From NCBI RefSeq assembly GCF_024323335.1, contig NC_066583.1:365239877-365303876 (forward strand): a stretch of 64,000 nucleotides of DNA, read 5' to 3'. This document shows, one piece after another, positions 1 through 12,625 of the stretch. The notes beneath the pieces are model-generated. The model searched no databases, was not told the origin of the DNA, and saw only the letters and a list, made by a program, of their open reading frames with translations. Both the position numbers and the translations under genes were made by a program. Position 1 is the stretch's first letter. Each line of letters starts with the position of its first letter. The stretch comes from Lathyrus oleraceus. Its lineage: Eukaryota > Streptophyta > Magnoliopsida > Fabales > Fabaceae.

Positions 1-561
1 ATGACATGTTGATCAAGACGCGATTAGAGGTGAATCATGTAAAAGAATTGGAGAAACATTTAAGTCAGTAAGAATGTAACAAGCCGTATAATATATATCT
101 AGAATAATATCATACAAGTGTTATTTTTAGTACTAACATAACATAAGAGTCTAATGACATCATTATATACACATGTGCAAACTAATAAACATCTATGGAA
201 CATGTTATACACTAGTACCTAAAATAAAATCTAAGATCTATGAGCAATCTCTTAATTTCACATGATCCACAACAGAATATCACAACAGTCGAAATCCTTT
301 GAAACATCAATGGACAACTTCTATTGCATATAACCTACAAACAAAACCTGAAAAGAAACAACAATATTGGGGTGAGATAATAGTCTCAGTGAGTTCCCCT
401 ATCTTACGGGTTCACTCGGCTCTACATTGTTTCTAATCGATTTCCTAACTCAAGTCTTCAAAGAGGATAAAGACTTAAGCAAATAGGGGATTTTCACATT
501 GTATGGAAACATGTACACTTGATTTAAACAACTCAAAACAATCATTATTCGGAAACCTTAC
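1..561. other. Unassigned AT-rich flank
   Basis: No open frame of useful length, RNA gene or recognisable repeat was seen here. It precedes the TG start of element A's 5' LTR at 562. The five bases at 557-561 (cttac) would be the left target-site duplication of A, but A's right end is lost, so this cannot be tested. Confidence 0.5.
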
Positions 562-2076
562 TGTAAGACCCCAATTTTGACCCAAAGACCCCTCATGCTA
601 TCTCATCATATGCATTAGCATTAGGATCACACCTTGGCATCCTCCTTACCCCTCTTTCATTGGGTTTATTTTGGAAGAGATCACCAAGCACCATATGATT
701 GTATGATACTTGTATATTGTCATTTACTAACCAAAATACCAAAAATAAGTGTTTGTGTTTGCCTAACTCTTTTGTAGGTAGGGCATGATCACCATTGATC
801 TATCAAGTTCACACCTAGAATTTAAAACCCTCATGGATAAGAGAACAATCAAAGATTGATCCACAATGTCTCAAATCATCATATATGAGTCCCAATGATC
901 TCTACATGTCATATTGATCAAGTATTCTTCAAAGAGTTTGGAGGTGATTTGCCTTGGAAACCCTAGTTTGACTGGGTATCTTGAGTAACTTCCTCAACAA
1001 GCTATCTCACCAATCGATCAAATTTCTAAAGGGACACTTCAAAATTCATCATATTGTGCATATATTATCTACCATGAGCCTATAAAGTCAAGAGAATTGA
1101 AGGTTAGCAAGTTGGTTGATGGTGGTTGGCCAAATGAATTCATCTAGTCAAAACTGGGTCTCCCTAGACCCTATCTCCTACAATTTTCACCATATGAAAA
1201 TGTTTCCAAGAGAAACTTTACTCTAGATTACATTCCAAACAACTTACATATTGATACCTAGAGCTAGTTTTGCTTGGAAAATCATTTTATATGTTGAAAC
1301 ATTATAGGTCATTTTGTCTAAACCCTAATTTGAAAGTCAACTTCCCAAGGCCATAACTTGCTTAATTTTTATGATATGAAAGATTTAAAAGTTGCACAAT
1401 CAAATTAAATATGTCTACTTTAACTTTTATGTTTGGAGTGGGAGCTAATTCAACTTTTATGAGCATGTGATATGAGGATACATTATAGGTCATTTTTTCC
1501 CTATACCATTGAACAAATGATTTTCCTCAACTTCAAAAATGCATAAAGCTATCATTCTCAATGAAAATGACATGAAATCTGGGACCATTTTGAAGGTCTT
1601 TGAAAGAGATACAACTTTGATGAAGACACTTTTCTCATTTGAATCTCACATAAAAAGTTAAGCAAGGTGGGATATTGAGATATATGGCTTAACACTTAGA
1701 AACTTTTTCAACATGTTGAAATTTCCAAACTTCCACCTCAAAATTCACCATGATCCAAGTTCCAAATGAAAAAGTGTCCAACATCAAAGTTGTTCCTCTT
1801 GATCTAATCTTTCCAAGGAATCCAATTTCATGCATTTTGGATGAGATTTTCTAAGGATGCGCATGGTCTTAATAGGGTTGTATCATTGGAAGAAATCAAA
1901 TGCTCAAAATCCCATTTCACATTGCATTGACATCCAAGCCTCATTTGAACTTCAGAATAGTTATATATGGATCAAATTGGATTGCTTCATGGGCCTGTAC
2001 ACGCCTATGCAAGCTTATGCATCACCATGTTCAAATTTAGCAATTTTTCAAGTGTGCAAATATCACTCTCAAATGC

Positions 2077-2085
2077 TATAAATAC
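2077..2085 (+). promoter_or_regulatory. Candidate TATA box of element A LTR
   Basis: TATAAATAC stands alone in a sense-strand context in the first half of the LTR, as expected for an RNA polymerase II start defining the U3/R border. The same octamer occurs in the LTRs of B and D. The transcription start itself is not visible. Confidence 0.5.
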
Positions 2086-3738
2086 AATGCCTTGGAGCTC
2101 ATTTCAGACACACCTTGCGCGCCGGCTTTGCCCCTCAATTGAAACCCTCACCATTCAAAGGAAAACCTGAGAATTTTCAACCTAAAAATTGAGTTTGAAT
2201 CTCACTGTTTGGAGATTCAAAAACTCCAGGATCCAAAGCTTTGTACCATTGCCAAACCACTTCTGCAAGCTTCTCAAGTGTGATCAGATCAAGTTTGAAG
2301 CAAGCAAGATCCATTTCTGCATAACATTGAAGGTAATTTTCAGAAAACTTATTCTCTTCGATTCTCACTCAATTCTCATCAATTCTCTTAGATCTTTGGT
2401 TGTCTGAAGTCCTACAAATGTAGGCAAGAAGATTGAGTTGCTTTGAGGTTAAATAGAAGCAACTCAGTTGACACACCTCAAAATTCAACTCCTCATATCT
2501 TTCTATATGTGTGGAGTTAGTTAAAATTGAGGTCAGATTCGTGCTCTACGCTATTTTTTCTTTCAGATCATGTCCTCTTTTTACAATATTTTGATGGTGA
2601 TGAGTGAACCAGTCTGGTGGACCTCGCCTAAGAAGGTGACCGGAGGTCCAGCGCTGGTGGTGTGCTGGACAGGTTCTGAGCCATTGATCTCATTTAAAAT
2701 GTTTTAATCTTGGGCGTTGGTTGTGATTACCACGTGTGTGGCGCGCTGACTAAGTTCCACCATGGAACGTGCTTTTCCATCCACTTGATATGCCACCTCA
2801 ATTAATGAGGGATCAAGTGGTCCACATTTTTTTGATTTTTTGATTTTCATTTTATTTCATTTGATTTTCATTAATTCATATTAATTTTAATATTAATCCA
2901 AAAAATATGAGAGTTTCACCAAAAAAATTTAAATAAATTCCTCTTTCATATTTTGAAATAAAATTATTTTTTGGATCATTATTAATATTTTTCATGATTT
3001 AATTGATTTTGTGAATAATTTTAATTGTTTAAAAATACTTTTAAGTCTCTAAAAATTCTGAAATTTTTTCTCCAAGGTCCTTTGACCTTGTTTGACCTAT
3101 GATAAATCTTATGGCCATTTCTTTGGTGTTTTGATGAGGTTTTAGGAATTTGACAAACCATATTTAATTTAATGCTTTATTTTTAGTATTTTTTAAATTG
3201 AATAAATGCCAAATAATTATGTTGAGCTATTTTGATGGTTCGTATAAGTTTGACTTGTGTTGTTGGGCCTTGGTCAAGGTTGATTTGACTTTGCTAGGTT
3301 AAGATCATTGGATTTAGGGGATTGATGGAATGTACATTCCATCTTCCAAAATGAATGAATGATCTTAATTTGGTAAAAGTCATCCTTTGACCAATTTGAG
3401 TTTTGATCCATTCCACTCCCTCTTCATCTAATTCTCATTCTTTATGAATCCATTTCATTTGGTCTATGATGTCTCTAAATCCTAAGACTAGTTTATTGAA
3501 AAATTAACATAAGTACGAATGAGATTAGGCCACCTCTTTTGCATATTCTTTTTGTGTGTGGTATGTTTCATGAGCATAGTCCATTATACTATGTGTCTAA
3601 CATGCATTAACACCAAAATTCTATTGCCCAGTCTCAAATAGTTGTGACTTCTACATAAGTCCAATTACGATTGCTTAACATAGCGTTAAATTTTGATACA
3701 AAAGGCACAACATTCTAGTTAGTGAGATTGTAAGTATC

Positions 3739-3743
3739 CCCTC
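3739..3743. repeat. Left target-site duplication of element B (ccctc)
   Basis: ccctc directly precedes the LTR end of B and is repeated at 14327-14331. A perfect 5-bp duplication is the usual product of Ty3/gypsy integrases. Confidence 0.95.
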
Positions 3744-5429
3744 TGTCGCAACCTGAAAAATACAGTGCGAAAAAAAATAACCGGCGAAAGAAAAAGACAG
3801 AAGAGTCGCCACCGTGCGTTATTCATCCCAAAGGAGGGAAAGGAAACGCTCGAAGTAAACCTGAAAAAGGAAAGGACAAGACGGGGTCTCGCAACCAAAT
3901 CTTGGGTTCGGGAGTCGGTTATGCGAAAGGAAAGTATTAGCACCCCTACGCATCCGTAGTACTCTACGGGATCCACTTTTGTAGTTCTTGTCTAAAGGGT
4001 GTGGGTTTATCTTGTGCTGTTTACAACAACAAAAAGGGTTAAATGAAAATGACTCGCGCGGATGTCGCATCCACTGCATACGTATCTCATCTGAATATGA
4101 GAATCAGAGTCTTCGTAGCTCGGCTGACCTATGGGTTGGGGGGATATGTGCTCGCTAAGACATCGCGTCTTATGCCTACGTATCTCATCTGGCCTGAGAA
4201 TCAGAGCAAAACGTAGTTCGGCTAACTACGGGGTTATGGATTGGGTTTTGGACGAACGACGTCACTACGCAATCTATCGGATGCTCGACCTTTGGAGACT
4301 TACTCGCCTGTAGTAGAAGGAGTTAACGTGTTGCTTTGGATTTTAGGGTTTGGGATGCTCGAGGGCAAAAAGGGCAGTCCTTGATGAAGGAACCGCGCTA
4401 CCTGCAGGGATACGAACACAAAACACAAAACATGTATCTTGAGGTAAACACAAAACATTGCATCCTATCGAGGTCTTCCAGCTAGGAAAGCAGTAAAATA
4501 CGGGAAAAGGTAAAAAGTACCACACGGATAAAGATCCGAAGTAACAGCAACCAAGGGGACAAGAAACCCAGAGATCTCTCAAGCTGGTACCATCAAAGAA
4601 AAGTGAGTCAGTACAGGTAATCGGAATGAACCTCCAGGGGGTATCCCACAAATAAAGTGGGAAACCACGCAAGTTATCCCTGCAAAAGTCATGTGAGCCC
4701 TCACAAAAATTCAACAAAAGGGTTAGTGAAACATCATAAGCATTTTTTTCATGAATAACAGTATGGTTTCAGAAACCTCAAACCCTGTGGCATACACTCA
4801 AAAATTAAACGGTTAAACATTCAAGGCATTGTTTATACATTCATATACATATTAAACCCATGGGCAAAGGTAATGGGAATAATGGCAAACCTGATTGGAG
4901 AGCTTGATTGAAATTGAGTTGCACCCGTGAGGTTTACAAAACAATCTTCAGGGTTTATGTGGGGCAAAGGTGATTCTGTGTAGTTGAGTTCCCTTCGGGG
5001 TTTGGAGGCTGCTCTGAACTCCGTTAGGTCTTCTCTCACTATCTTTTTCCTCAGGGTTTTGTTCCAAGGAAACCTCAGAGTATTTTGCTTCTCTTCCTTC
5101 TTCTCCTCTTTTGTGTGGCCTTTTGTTTCAATGAAACTCTAGTATTTATAGGCTAATATTGGTAGCTTAGTGGGCTTTTGAGAAAGGTCCAAGTCCAAAA
5201 AAATTTATTATATTTTACTTATTTAATTAATTAATTAATTAATTAAATTTTTTTATTATTATTAGTATTACTATTATTTATTTATTTTTTTCTTTTTTGT
5301 AAAAAATTATTTATTTATTTATTTATTATTTTTTTTTTTTTTGGATCTAATTCTGATTGACATGATGAAATGCAATATGAAATGCTAAATGAATGCATGA
5401 ATGAGGAGGGCAAATTTTGGGGTGTTACA
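3744..5429 (-). repeat. 3' LTR of element B
   Basis: In sense orientation it starts TGTAACACCCC at 5429 and ends GGTTGCGACA at 3744. It is nearly identical to the 5' LTR at 12646-14326. A sense TATAAATAC lies at 5152-5160. An AT-rich low-complexity block (about 5205-5340) accounts for most of the length difference between the two copies. Confidence 0.95.
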
Positions 5430-5442
5430 GCTGCCCCTATTC
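5430..5442 (-). promoter_or_regulatory. Polypurine tract of element B
   Basis: Reads GAATAGGGGCAGC in sense and abuts the TG of the 3' LTR, the position from which plus-strand DNA synthesis is primed. The same core AATAGGGGCA precedes the 3' LTRs of A, C, D and F. Confidence 0.9.
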
Positions 5443-5599
5443 AAACATCAGCTAACCCGAGTAGGATGAAAGCGAAAAGCTTATCAGACAAACGGGGTGA
5501 GCTGTGATTGAATACCAAAGACAAACCGAAAATTTGTGCTCCGAGAATACCACAAAAACGCGGAAATACACCGCGTTGTTTATCTTTCTTCCGATCCTC

Positions 5600-6185
5600 T
5601 GGCTTAATCTAGAGTTTCGATCCTCTGGCTGAACCTATACTCAATTTAGTCCTCTGGTTGGGTATTAATTTTGATCCTCGGGCTGGATATGATTTTGATC
5701 TTCTGGCTAGATCTTCTTCGATCTTCTGGCTAGATCTCCTTCGTTTCGATTCTCTGGCTGAATCTATTTCCTTTGATTCTCTGGCTGAATCTACTTCGAT
5801 CTTCTGGCTAGATCTGAATTGTTGCGATTTTCGATCTTCTGGCTAGATCTTCTTTGTTTCGATTCTCTGGCTGAATCTATTTCCTTTGATTCTCTGGCTG
5901 AATCCATTTTCGGTCTTCGGGCTAGACCTGACTTTGATCTTCTGGCTAGATCTGGAGTGTCGATCCTCTGGCTGAATCTGAACTTAATTTGATTCTCTGG
6001 CTGAATCTACTTCGATCTTCTGGCTAGATCTGAATTGTTTCGATTCTCTGGCTGAATCTATTTCCGGTCTTCGGGCTAGACCTGACTTCGATCTTCTGGC
6101 TAGATCTTCTTCGATCTTCTGGCTAGATCTCCTTTGTTTTGATTCTCTGGCTGAATCTATTTCGATCTTCCGGCTAGATCTGGAA
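5600..6185 (-). repeat. Short tandem repeat array in B 3' UTR (about 18-45 bp units)
   Basis: On the plus strand, units alternate between gatcttctggctagatct and gattctctggctgaatct. Most are bounded by GATC or GATT, so each is a near-palindromic block. They read open on the minus strand as low-complexity protein, which I treat as an artefact of the repeat. Equivalent arrays sit in C (39590-39920) and D (46995-47330) with different copy numbers. Confidence 0.85.
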
Positions 6186-6394
6186 TGTTTTGATGATAAA
6201 TTCCCATCATTAGGATCCCGCATCTGAGGCATGCGCTGGTTGACCCTCTTTTGAAATCTACACCCAACCTTCATATTAGATATGCAGCTTTTAAGCATAT
6301 TCCACTTTTGGGCTTCGTACATATTCTTCGGGCTAGAACATGTTGTAACGACTCCTCAATTAGACTTGCTGGGGAAATAAAGCTTGTAGGCGAC

Positions 6395-6720
6395 TTCACT
6401 GGGGAATCTTCAAATTGAGCCTCAGGCTGACTCTTGGGAAAACGATTCTCAGGCTGAATCTTCAAAAATGACCCTCAGGCTGGATCACTGGAACACGATT
6501 CTCAGGCTGAATCTTCGAAATGACCCTCAGGCTGGATCACTGGAACACGATTCTCAGGCTGAATCTTCGAAATGGACCCTCAGGCTGGATCACTGGAACA
6601 CGATTCTCAGGCTGAATCTTCAAAATGACCCTCAGGCTGGATCACTGGAAAACGATTCTCAGGCTGAATCTTCAAAATGACCCTCAGGCTGGATCGCTCA
6701 CGCTTGATCCTCTGGCTGGA
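6395..6720 (-). repeat. 52-bp tandem repeat in B 3' UTR
   Basis: On the plus strand gattctcaggctgaatc recurs at 6444, 6497, 6549, 6602 and 6654, each followed by ccctcaggctggatcactgg. Spacing is 52-53 bp. Element D has eight units at the same place and C about five, so the array changes length between copies. Confidence 0.9.
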
Positions 6721-6839
6721 TCTCATGACCTTGGTTGTAAAGTAATTCTTCAGTCTTCTTGGAAGAACCTGTTTATCAGCTTATGTGTATGCTTGATATG
6801 ATATGCATGCGAATGCAAATGCTATGCATGGTGTAAAAG

Positions 6840-7660
6840 AAAAAAAAAATCTGCTAGGGGAAGCAAACTCCGGTAGGGAGTAGATCGTTGTATCAATCCT
6901 TGAATGCTCTGTGGGGAATGATCCGTCTGCCGGGACCAATGAGCCACCAAAAATAAATTGGCTGCTTGAAAAGTCGACCTTGCGGGGGGAGTATCAACTA
7001 TGGAAACTTTGTTCGGCGAGGCTCTGTGAGGAGAGTCTGTGGGGAAAACACTTCCTGGGGAAATGTCGTAGGAAACGACCTTTGCTGGGGATATGAACTT
7101 GCTAATCGCCCTCAAGCCGGGGATTAACAAATCTGTTAAAAATAATCTGCTGGGGAATGAGATGAACACTGGGGACGCCACCCTCTCATCTGTTGGTTAT
7201 GCAACCACTCCGCTGTTGCTAGGAAGATACAGTCTGACACTGTCAACTCCACTGGGGATATATAGTCTGGATACTGTCAACTCTACTAGGGATAGACAGT
7301 CTGGATACTGTCAACTCTGTTGGGGAACATGCTCTGCTGAGGAGAGACTTTGTCAATCGCTTAGGGATGAGGATTCATGACTTGGCATCCGATTCCTGTG
7401 ACCTGCAACCAAAAATACACGTATGCCTCGGGGGAATTACTCGGTTTGAATTCAACGTCCGGGATTAAGCACATTCAAAGCAATTTTAAATGTTTTCCTG
7501 TGCAAATCATCTGCAAAAGCCACCATTATGTTCATATGCAATATGTTTTATCAAAAATTCGGACATTTTTGCAAATAAACTGATAAATGAAAAATAAAGA
7601 GGCTCTTTAACTGAATTATTCGACTCTTACTGGGGAGAAAATTTGTGTCAGGAATAGGCG
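6840..7660 (-). repeat. Dispersed primer-tRNA-like motifs in B 3' UTR
   Basis: On the plus strand this stretch repeats variants of ctgctgggga every 30-70 bp (for example 7089-7098 and 7147-7156), and cgactcttactggggag lies near 7621. In the sense RNA of B these read as TCCCCAGCAGA-like segments, matching the 3' end of the primer tRNA and complementary to the element's own primer-binding site. The equivalent stretch in C is described at 38050-38935. No gene is seen here. Confidence 0.6.
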
Positions 7661-7925
7661 AGGGCATCAAGAAGCTGATCCCTGAAAAGAGGTGATCGCT
7701 ATAAAAAGAGAACTATCCTAATGGCAATGGGGATACGGGGTCCCACTGAGTTTCGACTCTGCTATGACTCGTATGTCCTCAAGACGCTCTGCTCATCTTG
7801 CTTTCTGAAGTGGATGATTAGTCGATCTTTAACCTTCGAAGATTGTCGGATTGAATGAAACGGTGATATAACACTGATGAACTCAGATCATAGTCATTCG
7901 CTTATTCCCTAACTTTTGCCCGGAT

Positions 7926-8112
7926 CGCCCCCTTTTCGGGTTTTCAATCCACCGGGATACCCATTTTTGCCTGAGCCGCCCTTTTGGGTTTTCGACTCAC
8001 CGGGTGTACTCTTTTTTTTTATAAATCCCTAATTTTTGCCCGAACCTCTTTATTCTTTTTTTTTTGGTTCGTCGGGATGCCCCTTTTTTGCCTGGACTAT
8101 TCTTTTTACTGT
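7926..8112 (-). promoter_or_regulatory. Stem-loop array after the pol remnant of B
   Basis: Directly downstream (in sense) of the integrase C-terminal stop there are repeated units made of two complementary arms around an A/C/G-rich loop, each followed by GGCAAAA. One unit pairs TGAGTCG with CGGCTCA (7993-7999 with 7972-7978 on the opposite strand). Another pairs TGGATTG with a CGATCCG arm. The array is shared with A, C, D and F. Its function is not known to me. Confidence 0.6.
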
Positions 8113-8126
8113 CCAGCGGGTCTATT

Positions 8127-9414
8127 TTATGCGAAGTATTTTTTAACTGCGTCTGAGTTGATAGGGGACGAGAATCCTTCGCCATCCATGGTTGTTAACA
8201 TCAAAGCTCCGCCATAGAAAATCCTTTTAACCACGTACGGACCCTCATAGTTCGGTGTCCATTTGCCCCTGTGATCTGTGTTGGGAGGAAGAAATCTTTT
8301 GAGTACCAATTCACCGACTCGATACTCCCGAGAGCACACTTTCTGACCAAATGCTTTCTTCATTCGTCTCTGACCGAGATACGTCAATTCTGGGTACGTA
8401 GTTCCAGCATAGCACCATTTCCCTGTTGGTTTGATTGATGACCAAAGTTGAGTCCCCGTATACATCCAAGGTTTTAATCTGTATATTGACGGCTTCCTCA
8501 AGTTTTAGGAGCTTCGTATTTGGCTTCATTGTTGGTGCAGGGAAAAGTTATTCTGGCACCAAATGGCATATGAACCCCCTTCCGGTGTGATCAATACTAT
8601 ACCAACTCCGCGACCATTGACGTGGACCGCCCCATCAAACATCATAACCCATTTGGATTCAGGGTCAGGCCCCTCCTCCGGGAGTGGTTCCTCTCAATCT
8701 TTCGATTTGAGAAACATGATGTCCTCATCAGGAAAGTCAAACCTCATAGGTTGGTAATCATCAATCGGTTGCTCTACAAGATAGTCTGACAAGACACTTG
8801 CCTTGATGCCTTTTTGTGAAGTGTATTGGACGTCGTACTCTGTCGGTATCATTTGTCGCCTAGTAACCTTTCCGGTAAGTGATGGCTTTTCAAAAATATA
8901 CTTGACTGGATCCATTTTTGATATCAATAGAGTCGTGTGAGTCAACATATACTGTCTTAGTCGGCGAGCAGCCCATGCCAAAGCGCAGCAAGTTTTCTCG
9001 AGCAACGAGTATCTTTGTTCACAGTCGGTAAACTTTTGCTAAGGTAGTATATTGCATGCTCTTTTCGACCTGACTCGTCATGTTGACCGAGCACACAACC
9101 CATTGACTTTTCTAACACAGTCAAGTACATGATCAATGGTCTTTCCTCTCGGCCTGTAGACTGGCCCCGATCTTGATCTCTTTCTTGTCGTCCTCGATAC
9201 CAACGTTGACGGTCTCAACCACCTCCTGATAAGGTGTAATAGCTCGGTCCTCCTGTTTCAACAATCTGGCTAACCCTTCAGGCAATTCACATTCTTCCTC
9301 AGCCCCTTCTTCGGCTTGATAGATAGGATTATGGAAGTCATACTTGGCCATAGCAGTGTCGTTAGCAGTGAGATCCGGGTGGTCGGCTCTGCATGATGGA
9401 GGATCATGCTTTAC
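8127..9414 (-). pseudogene. Deleted pol remnant of element B (RNase H pieces and integrase C-terminus)
   Basis: In sense order: a pol N-terminal stretch ending in KKEIKIGASLQAE, then a direct jump to the first RNase H region (LIMYLTVLEKSMGCVLG). About 1 kb of RT, including the YVDD active site, is absent. A one-base loss shifts the RNase H frame. Next comes the front part of the archaeal-type RNase H (FDGAVHVNGRGVG; a shifted TNNEAEYEAC; YGDS), then a second deletion joins it to the integrase C-terminal tail (GELVLKRFLPPNTDHRGKWTPNYEGP), removing the zinc finger and catalytic core. It ends at the pol stop at 8127. It cannot encode an active enzyme. Confidence 0.9.
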
Positions 9415-9657
9415 CTTAGAATGAGAGAGATTTTTTTTGAAAGAAAGGAAAAACGAAAAAAGAAACATTGCCATTTTTTTTGTAAAAGTAAAAAACTGAA
9501 AGAAAGAGAACACAAAACTGTTTGCAAAAGCCGTCCTTTATTGATGATAAAAATAATTGTGAAACGTAACTAAATGGATGGCCCTACAAATGAGCCGTTA
9601 CACCTTGGGCAAAGTGTAAGACTTTATTATGCATGTAATAAAGGAAAACAATAAAAA

Positions 9658-10035
9658 TCACTCTTTCAATAGAGTAACCCAGACGGTTCTTTCAGACGAC
9701 CAATTGTCGAGCTTTTCTCCCAGGACACACGGGAGAATCCATCTATCTAAGTCACAGTCGCTGTCAGCCTTGTCTTCATCTGCAGCATTGATGGTGTGGG
9801 GAGAAACCAAACCCCCGCTGGAGAGAGTACCGGTTTCATTCTTCTGAGATCCCGGAGCATACCCCAATCCAAACTTGTCTTCTTTGATGATTGGCTCCAC
9901 AAATTTGCCCCAGCCTTGGGCATTACCAGCTTCAACCACTTCGACAGCGTTAATCCCCTGCCCGCCGTGAGCCGGCATCGGGTTCTGGATAACATTAGGC
10001 ACCGGAGCAAAATTGATAGCCTGGGCATCTCTCAA
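9658..10035 (-). pseudogene. Protease-deleted remnant of element B keeping a G-patch-like tail
   Basis: The frame begins with the end of the gag linker (DAQAINFAPVPNVIQNP) and jumps straight to the region after the protease (VVEAGNAQGWGKF...KFGLGYAPGS). Compared with element C, about 1.5 kb with the whole aspartic protease is deleted. The retained stretch has the glycine pattern of a G-patch (GWGKF, then GLGY). It ends at a stop where C, A and E place the intron donor. Confidence 0.8.
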
Positions 10036-10038
10036 ATC

Positions 10039-11526
10039 TTATACCTTTAACTGGAGAGCCTTGCAATTATCTGTAGTATGGCCAGGTGCGTTGGAGTGAA
10101 AAGCACATCTGGCGTTGACATCATAACCTCTAGGCAAATTATTGGGATCGATTGGTGGGGCCAGAGTTCTCAATGTAACCAGATTCATGTCAATCAGCTT
10201 GGGAAGTAATACTGAATAAGGCATTGGGATTGGCTCGATGACCCGGTCCGTCTGCCTTGGACGTTGTTGATAGTGTCTCTGCTGACCCGGATTACCTCCT
10301 TGTTGTTGATTGTTGTACCTGGGTTGTTGTTGCGGATGATATTGCGGTTGAGGAACAGGTGTTGGAATAGTGACTGCGGCCACTTGATCTTGATAATAAT
10401 TAGGGCGTCCTCTACCCCTGCCTTTGCCGGCATACACAGCGTTTGTCTCGCCTTCTTTTCTTCGCTGACCGTTACCAGCAAACGGTCTCTTGGGACCTGA
10501 TGGGTTGGAAGCACTATTGTCTTGAATTCGGCCCATCTTCAATAGACTCTCGATTCTTTCTCCAGCAATTACTATCTCTGCAAAGCTGATTGATGGGCAA
10601 GCAGCCAATCTCTCAATATAATTGCCTTGAAGAGTGTTCATGAACATGTCCGCCATCTCCCTTTCAGACATAGGGGGTTGGACGGACGCAGCAATCTGTC
10701 TCCAACACTGAGCATACTCTCTAAAGGTTTCCTTGGAAGTCTGGGACGTACCTTGCAACAAGGTCCGATTTGGAGCCATGTCCAAGTTGTATTGATATTG
10801 CTTGACAAAAGCCTCTGCCAAGTCTTTCCAGCTCTTGATGGTAGTACGAGACAAATGAGAATACCATTCACGAGAAGCTCCAGTTAGACTGTCTTCAAAA
10901 TAGTACATCCACAGCTTTTCATCTTCCGTGTGAGCTCCCAACCTTCCCAAATAAGATTGGAGATGAGTGTGTGGGCAAGAAGCCCCGTTGTATTTCTCAA
11001 AAGTAGGGGGTTTGAACTTGTGAGGAATCCTTACTCCCTGAACCAGACCAAGATTTGTGACATCAAAGCCTAAGGAATTTTGAGACTCCAAAGATTTGAG
11101 CTTCTCAGCAAGCTCATCCATACGGCGAGTGGTCTCAAGGGCCTCGTCGTGCAAAGAAAATTGATCACACTGATAATCTTCAGTAACGGGGTGCCCGTTA
11201 ATCCGAATTCCTTGATTCACATTGTACCTTCCGCCAATACCATTTCCAACATTCCCTGTGTTACCAACATTACCCGAGTTTCCATCAGCATTTGCGTTAC
11301 CCGCGTTACCAGTGTTCACAGGGTTATCAGCGTTCCCAGGGTTACCAGGGTTCCCAGGGTTACCAGGGTTTCCCTCAGCATTTGGTATCTCCAAATCTGG
11401 ATTGGGCCTCGGTTGCTCAACCAATTCCCTCAGCTTTTCTTGGCCTGCTGCCATACCAGTCATCAATGTCATGAACTGATCCATCCTTTCACGCATATCA
11501 GCCAGCTCTTTCTGTACTTGGTACAT
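10039..11526 (-). CDS. gag: Gag polyprotein of element B, C-terminally shortened by a stop
   Basis: A retrotransposon Gag that would form the virus-like particle packaging the RNA. The start at 11526 (MYQVQKELADMRERMDQ) matches the conserved start of C's gag at 33013; an in-frame ATG also exists at 11781. After a coiled-coil-like N-terminus comes a low-complexity GNPGN/GNAGN repeat, then the Retrotrans_gag core (RIPHKFKPPTFEKYNGASCP, WYSHLS, FREYAQCWRQIAA), a Q/P-rich basic stretch, and a CX6HX3GHX4C zinc-knuckle-like motif (CAFHSNAPGHTTDNC). It stays open for about 495 codons, then stops where C reads on into protease (CAA to TAA). It is the best-preserved gag in the family. Confidence 0.88.
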   Translation of the reverse strand: MYQVQKELADMRERMDQFMTLMTGMAAGQEKLRELVEQPRPNPDLEIPNAEGNPGNPGNPGNPGNADNPVNTGNAGNANADGNSGNVGNTGNVGNGIGGRYNVNQGIRINGHPVTEDYQCDQFSLHDEALETTRRMDELAEKLKSLESQNSLGFDVTNLGLVQGVRIPHKFKPPTFEKYNGASCPHTHLQSYLGRLGAHTEDEKLWMYYFEDSLTGASREWYSHLSRTTIKSWKDLAEAFVKQYQYNLDMAPNRTLLQGTSQTSKETFREYAQCWRQIAASVQPPMSEREMADMFMNTLQGNYIERLAACPSISFAEIVIAGERIESLLKMGRIQDNSASNPSGPKRPFAGNGQRRKEGETNAVYAGKGRGRGRPNYYQDQVAAVTIPTPVPQPQYHPQQQPRYNNQQQGGNPGQQRHYQQRPRQTDRVIEPIPMPYSVLLPKLIDMNLVTLRTLAPPIDPNNLPRGYDVNARCAFHSNAPGHTTDNCKALQLKV

Positions 11527-11781
11527 CGCTAGTCGTGGACGGTTTTCCTTTGTCGGGTATCTGTGAACTCGCTTGGGACCAATAACTGCCTGATACAGGG
11601 AACAAACATTAGACACTGCGGTGACACCTGCAAAACAGACAAGGGTTAATATGCATGGTATGCGATGCACTGCTTGTTCAGTTTTAAGGCACCCCCGTTT
11701 TGAAAGGGAATACCCTGCAAATGAATAAGCATGAGATGTTGGATGCAAATATGCAGATGATGTTATGCAATGCAAAGGCAT

Positions 11782-12625
11782 GTCAATCAGAATTGATGGA
11801 TCCGCTTGAACATCTGTCCGGTTGCACTGTCTGGAGAGAAATTAAGAGCACACCAAACAAAGGTCATGGGATGGATCATGTTATCCTTAATATCAACCAC
11901 CCATTTTGGTGGATTATGGTTTACATCTTATCAACACCCGAGTTTCATTGATATTAAGGATACCTGATCGGATTAACCATGAATCAAGGGTTTGTTGCAA
12001 GTCACGAGCATGGAGTTTAGGTTAAGAACCACCCAAAAGGAGTGTACTAAGGTTTAAACCTGCCAAACATGTTCTACAAAAGGTTCCCATAGTCATAATC
12101 CCATCTTTCGGATATTATCAGAGGAACGACTACTCGTATTCCAACAATATTCTCAAGAGAGACTCTTATGAGTGTAGTATCGCGTAACAATCGTATCAAA
12201 TCTTACATTTGAACGACTTTCCCACTACGTCCTACGAATAGGCCAAGATGGGTTTGGTAAACTAAGGTCCTCGGCTTCTTAGGTCTATATTGGAACAAGT
12301 AATGTCTAACCACAACTTACTTATGTGACATTATTGATCTCAACATGACCTCCACCAAGTGAATGGGCTTGCAAGTCAACTCGCTAAGGAATACTCCACA
12401 CAAGTTGACAGGACTATGCCATTCTCCTATCTTAAGTGCACTCGAGTTCGGGTATAGAACTCATCTCACAAAGATCACCAAGCAGCCATAGCCAACCAAC
12501 AGATAAAGCAATGATATGTACACAATGCAATAAGGTAAAGCAGGTAAATAAATAACCATACAAAAGCATGAACACCCAATAAACAAACTACAAAAGCTAG
12601 GAGGGACTCGCTTAGGGAAACCGGT
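11782..12625 (-). other. Leader of element B between primer-binding site and gag
   Basis: No coding potential is seen. The sequence (sense) is clearly related to the leader of element A at 15870-16700: shared blocks include cttgtgtggagta, ccaccaaaatggatgrttgat and ccatgctcgtgact. It is unlike the leader of C at 31997-32705, although B and C share LTRs and gag. Near the gag end a tgttttgcag|gtgtc stretch (about 11620-11645) looks like a splice acceptor. Confidence 0.6.

Noticed and set aside
5984..6322. Low-complexity proteins read through the GATC-type repeats (RSSQKIE/DSARESK patterns)
   Set aside because: They are products of a repeat unit whose length is a multiple of three in places; no start context or conservation beyond the repeat.
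6395..6720. Regular repeat-spacer pattern resembling a CRISPR array
   Set aside because: The 52-bp units are repeated end to end with no unique spacers, in a plant retrotransposon 3' UTR, with no cas genes.
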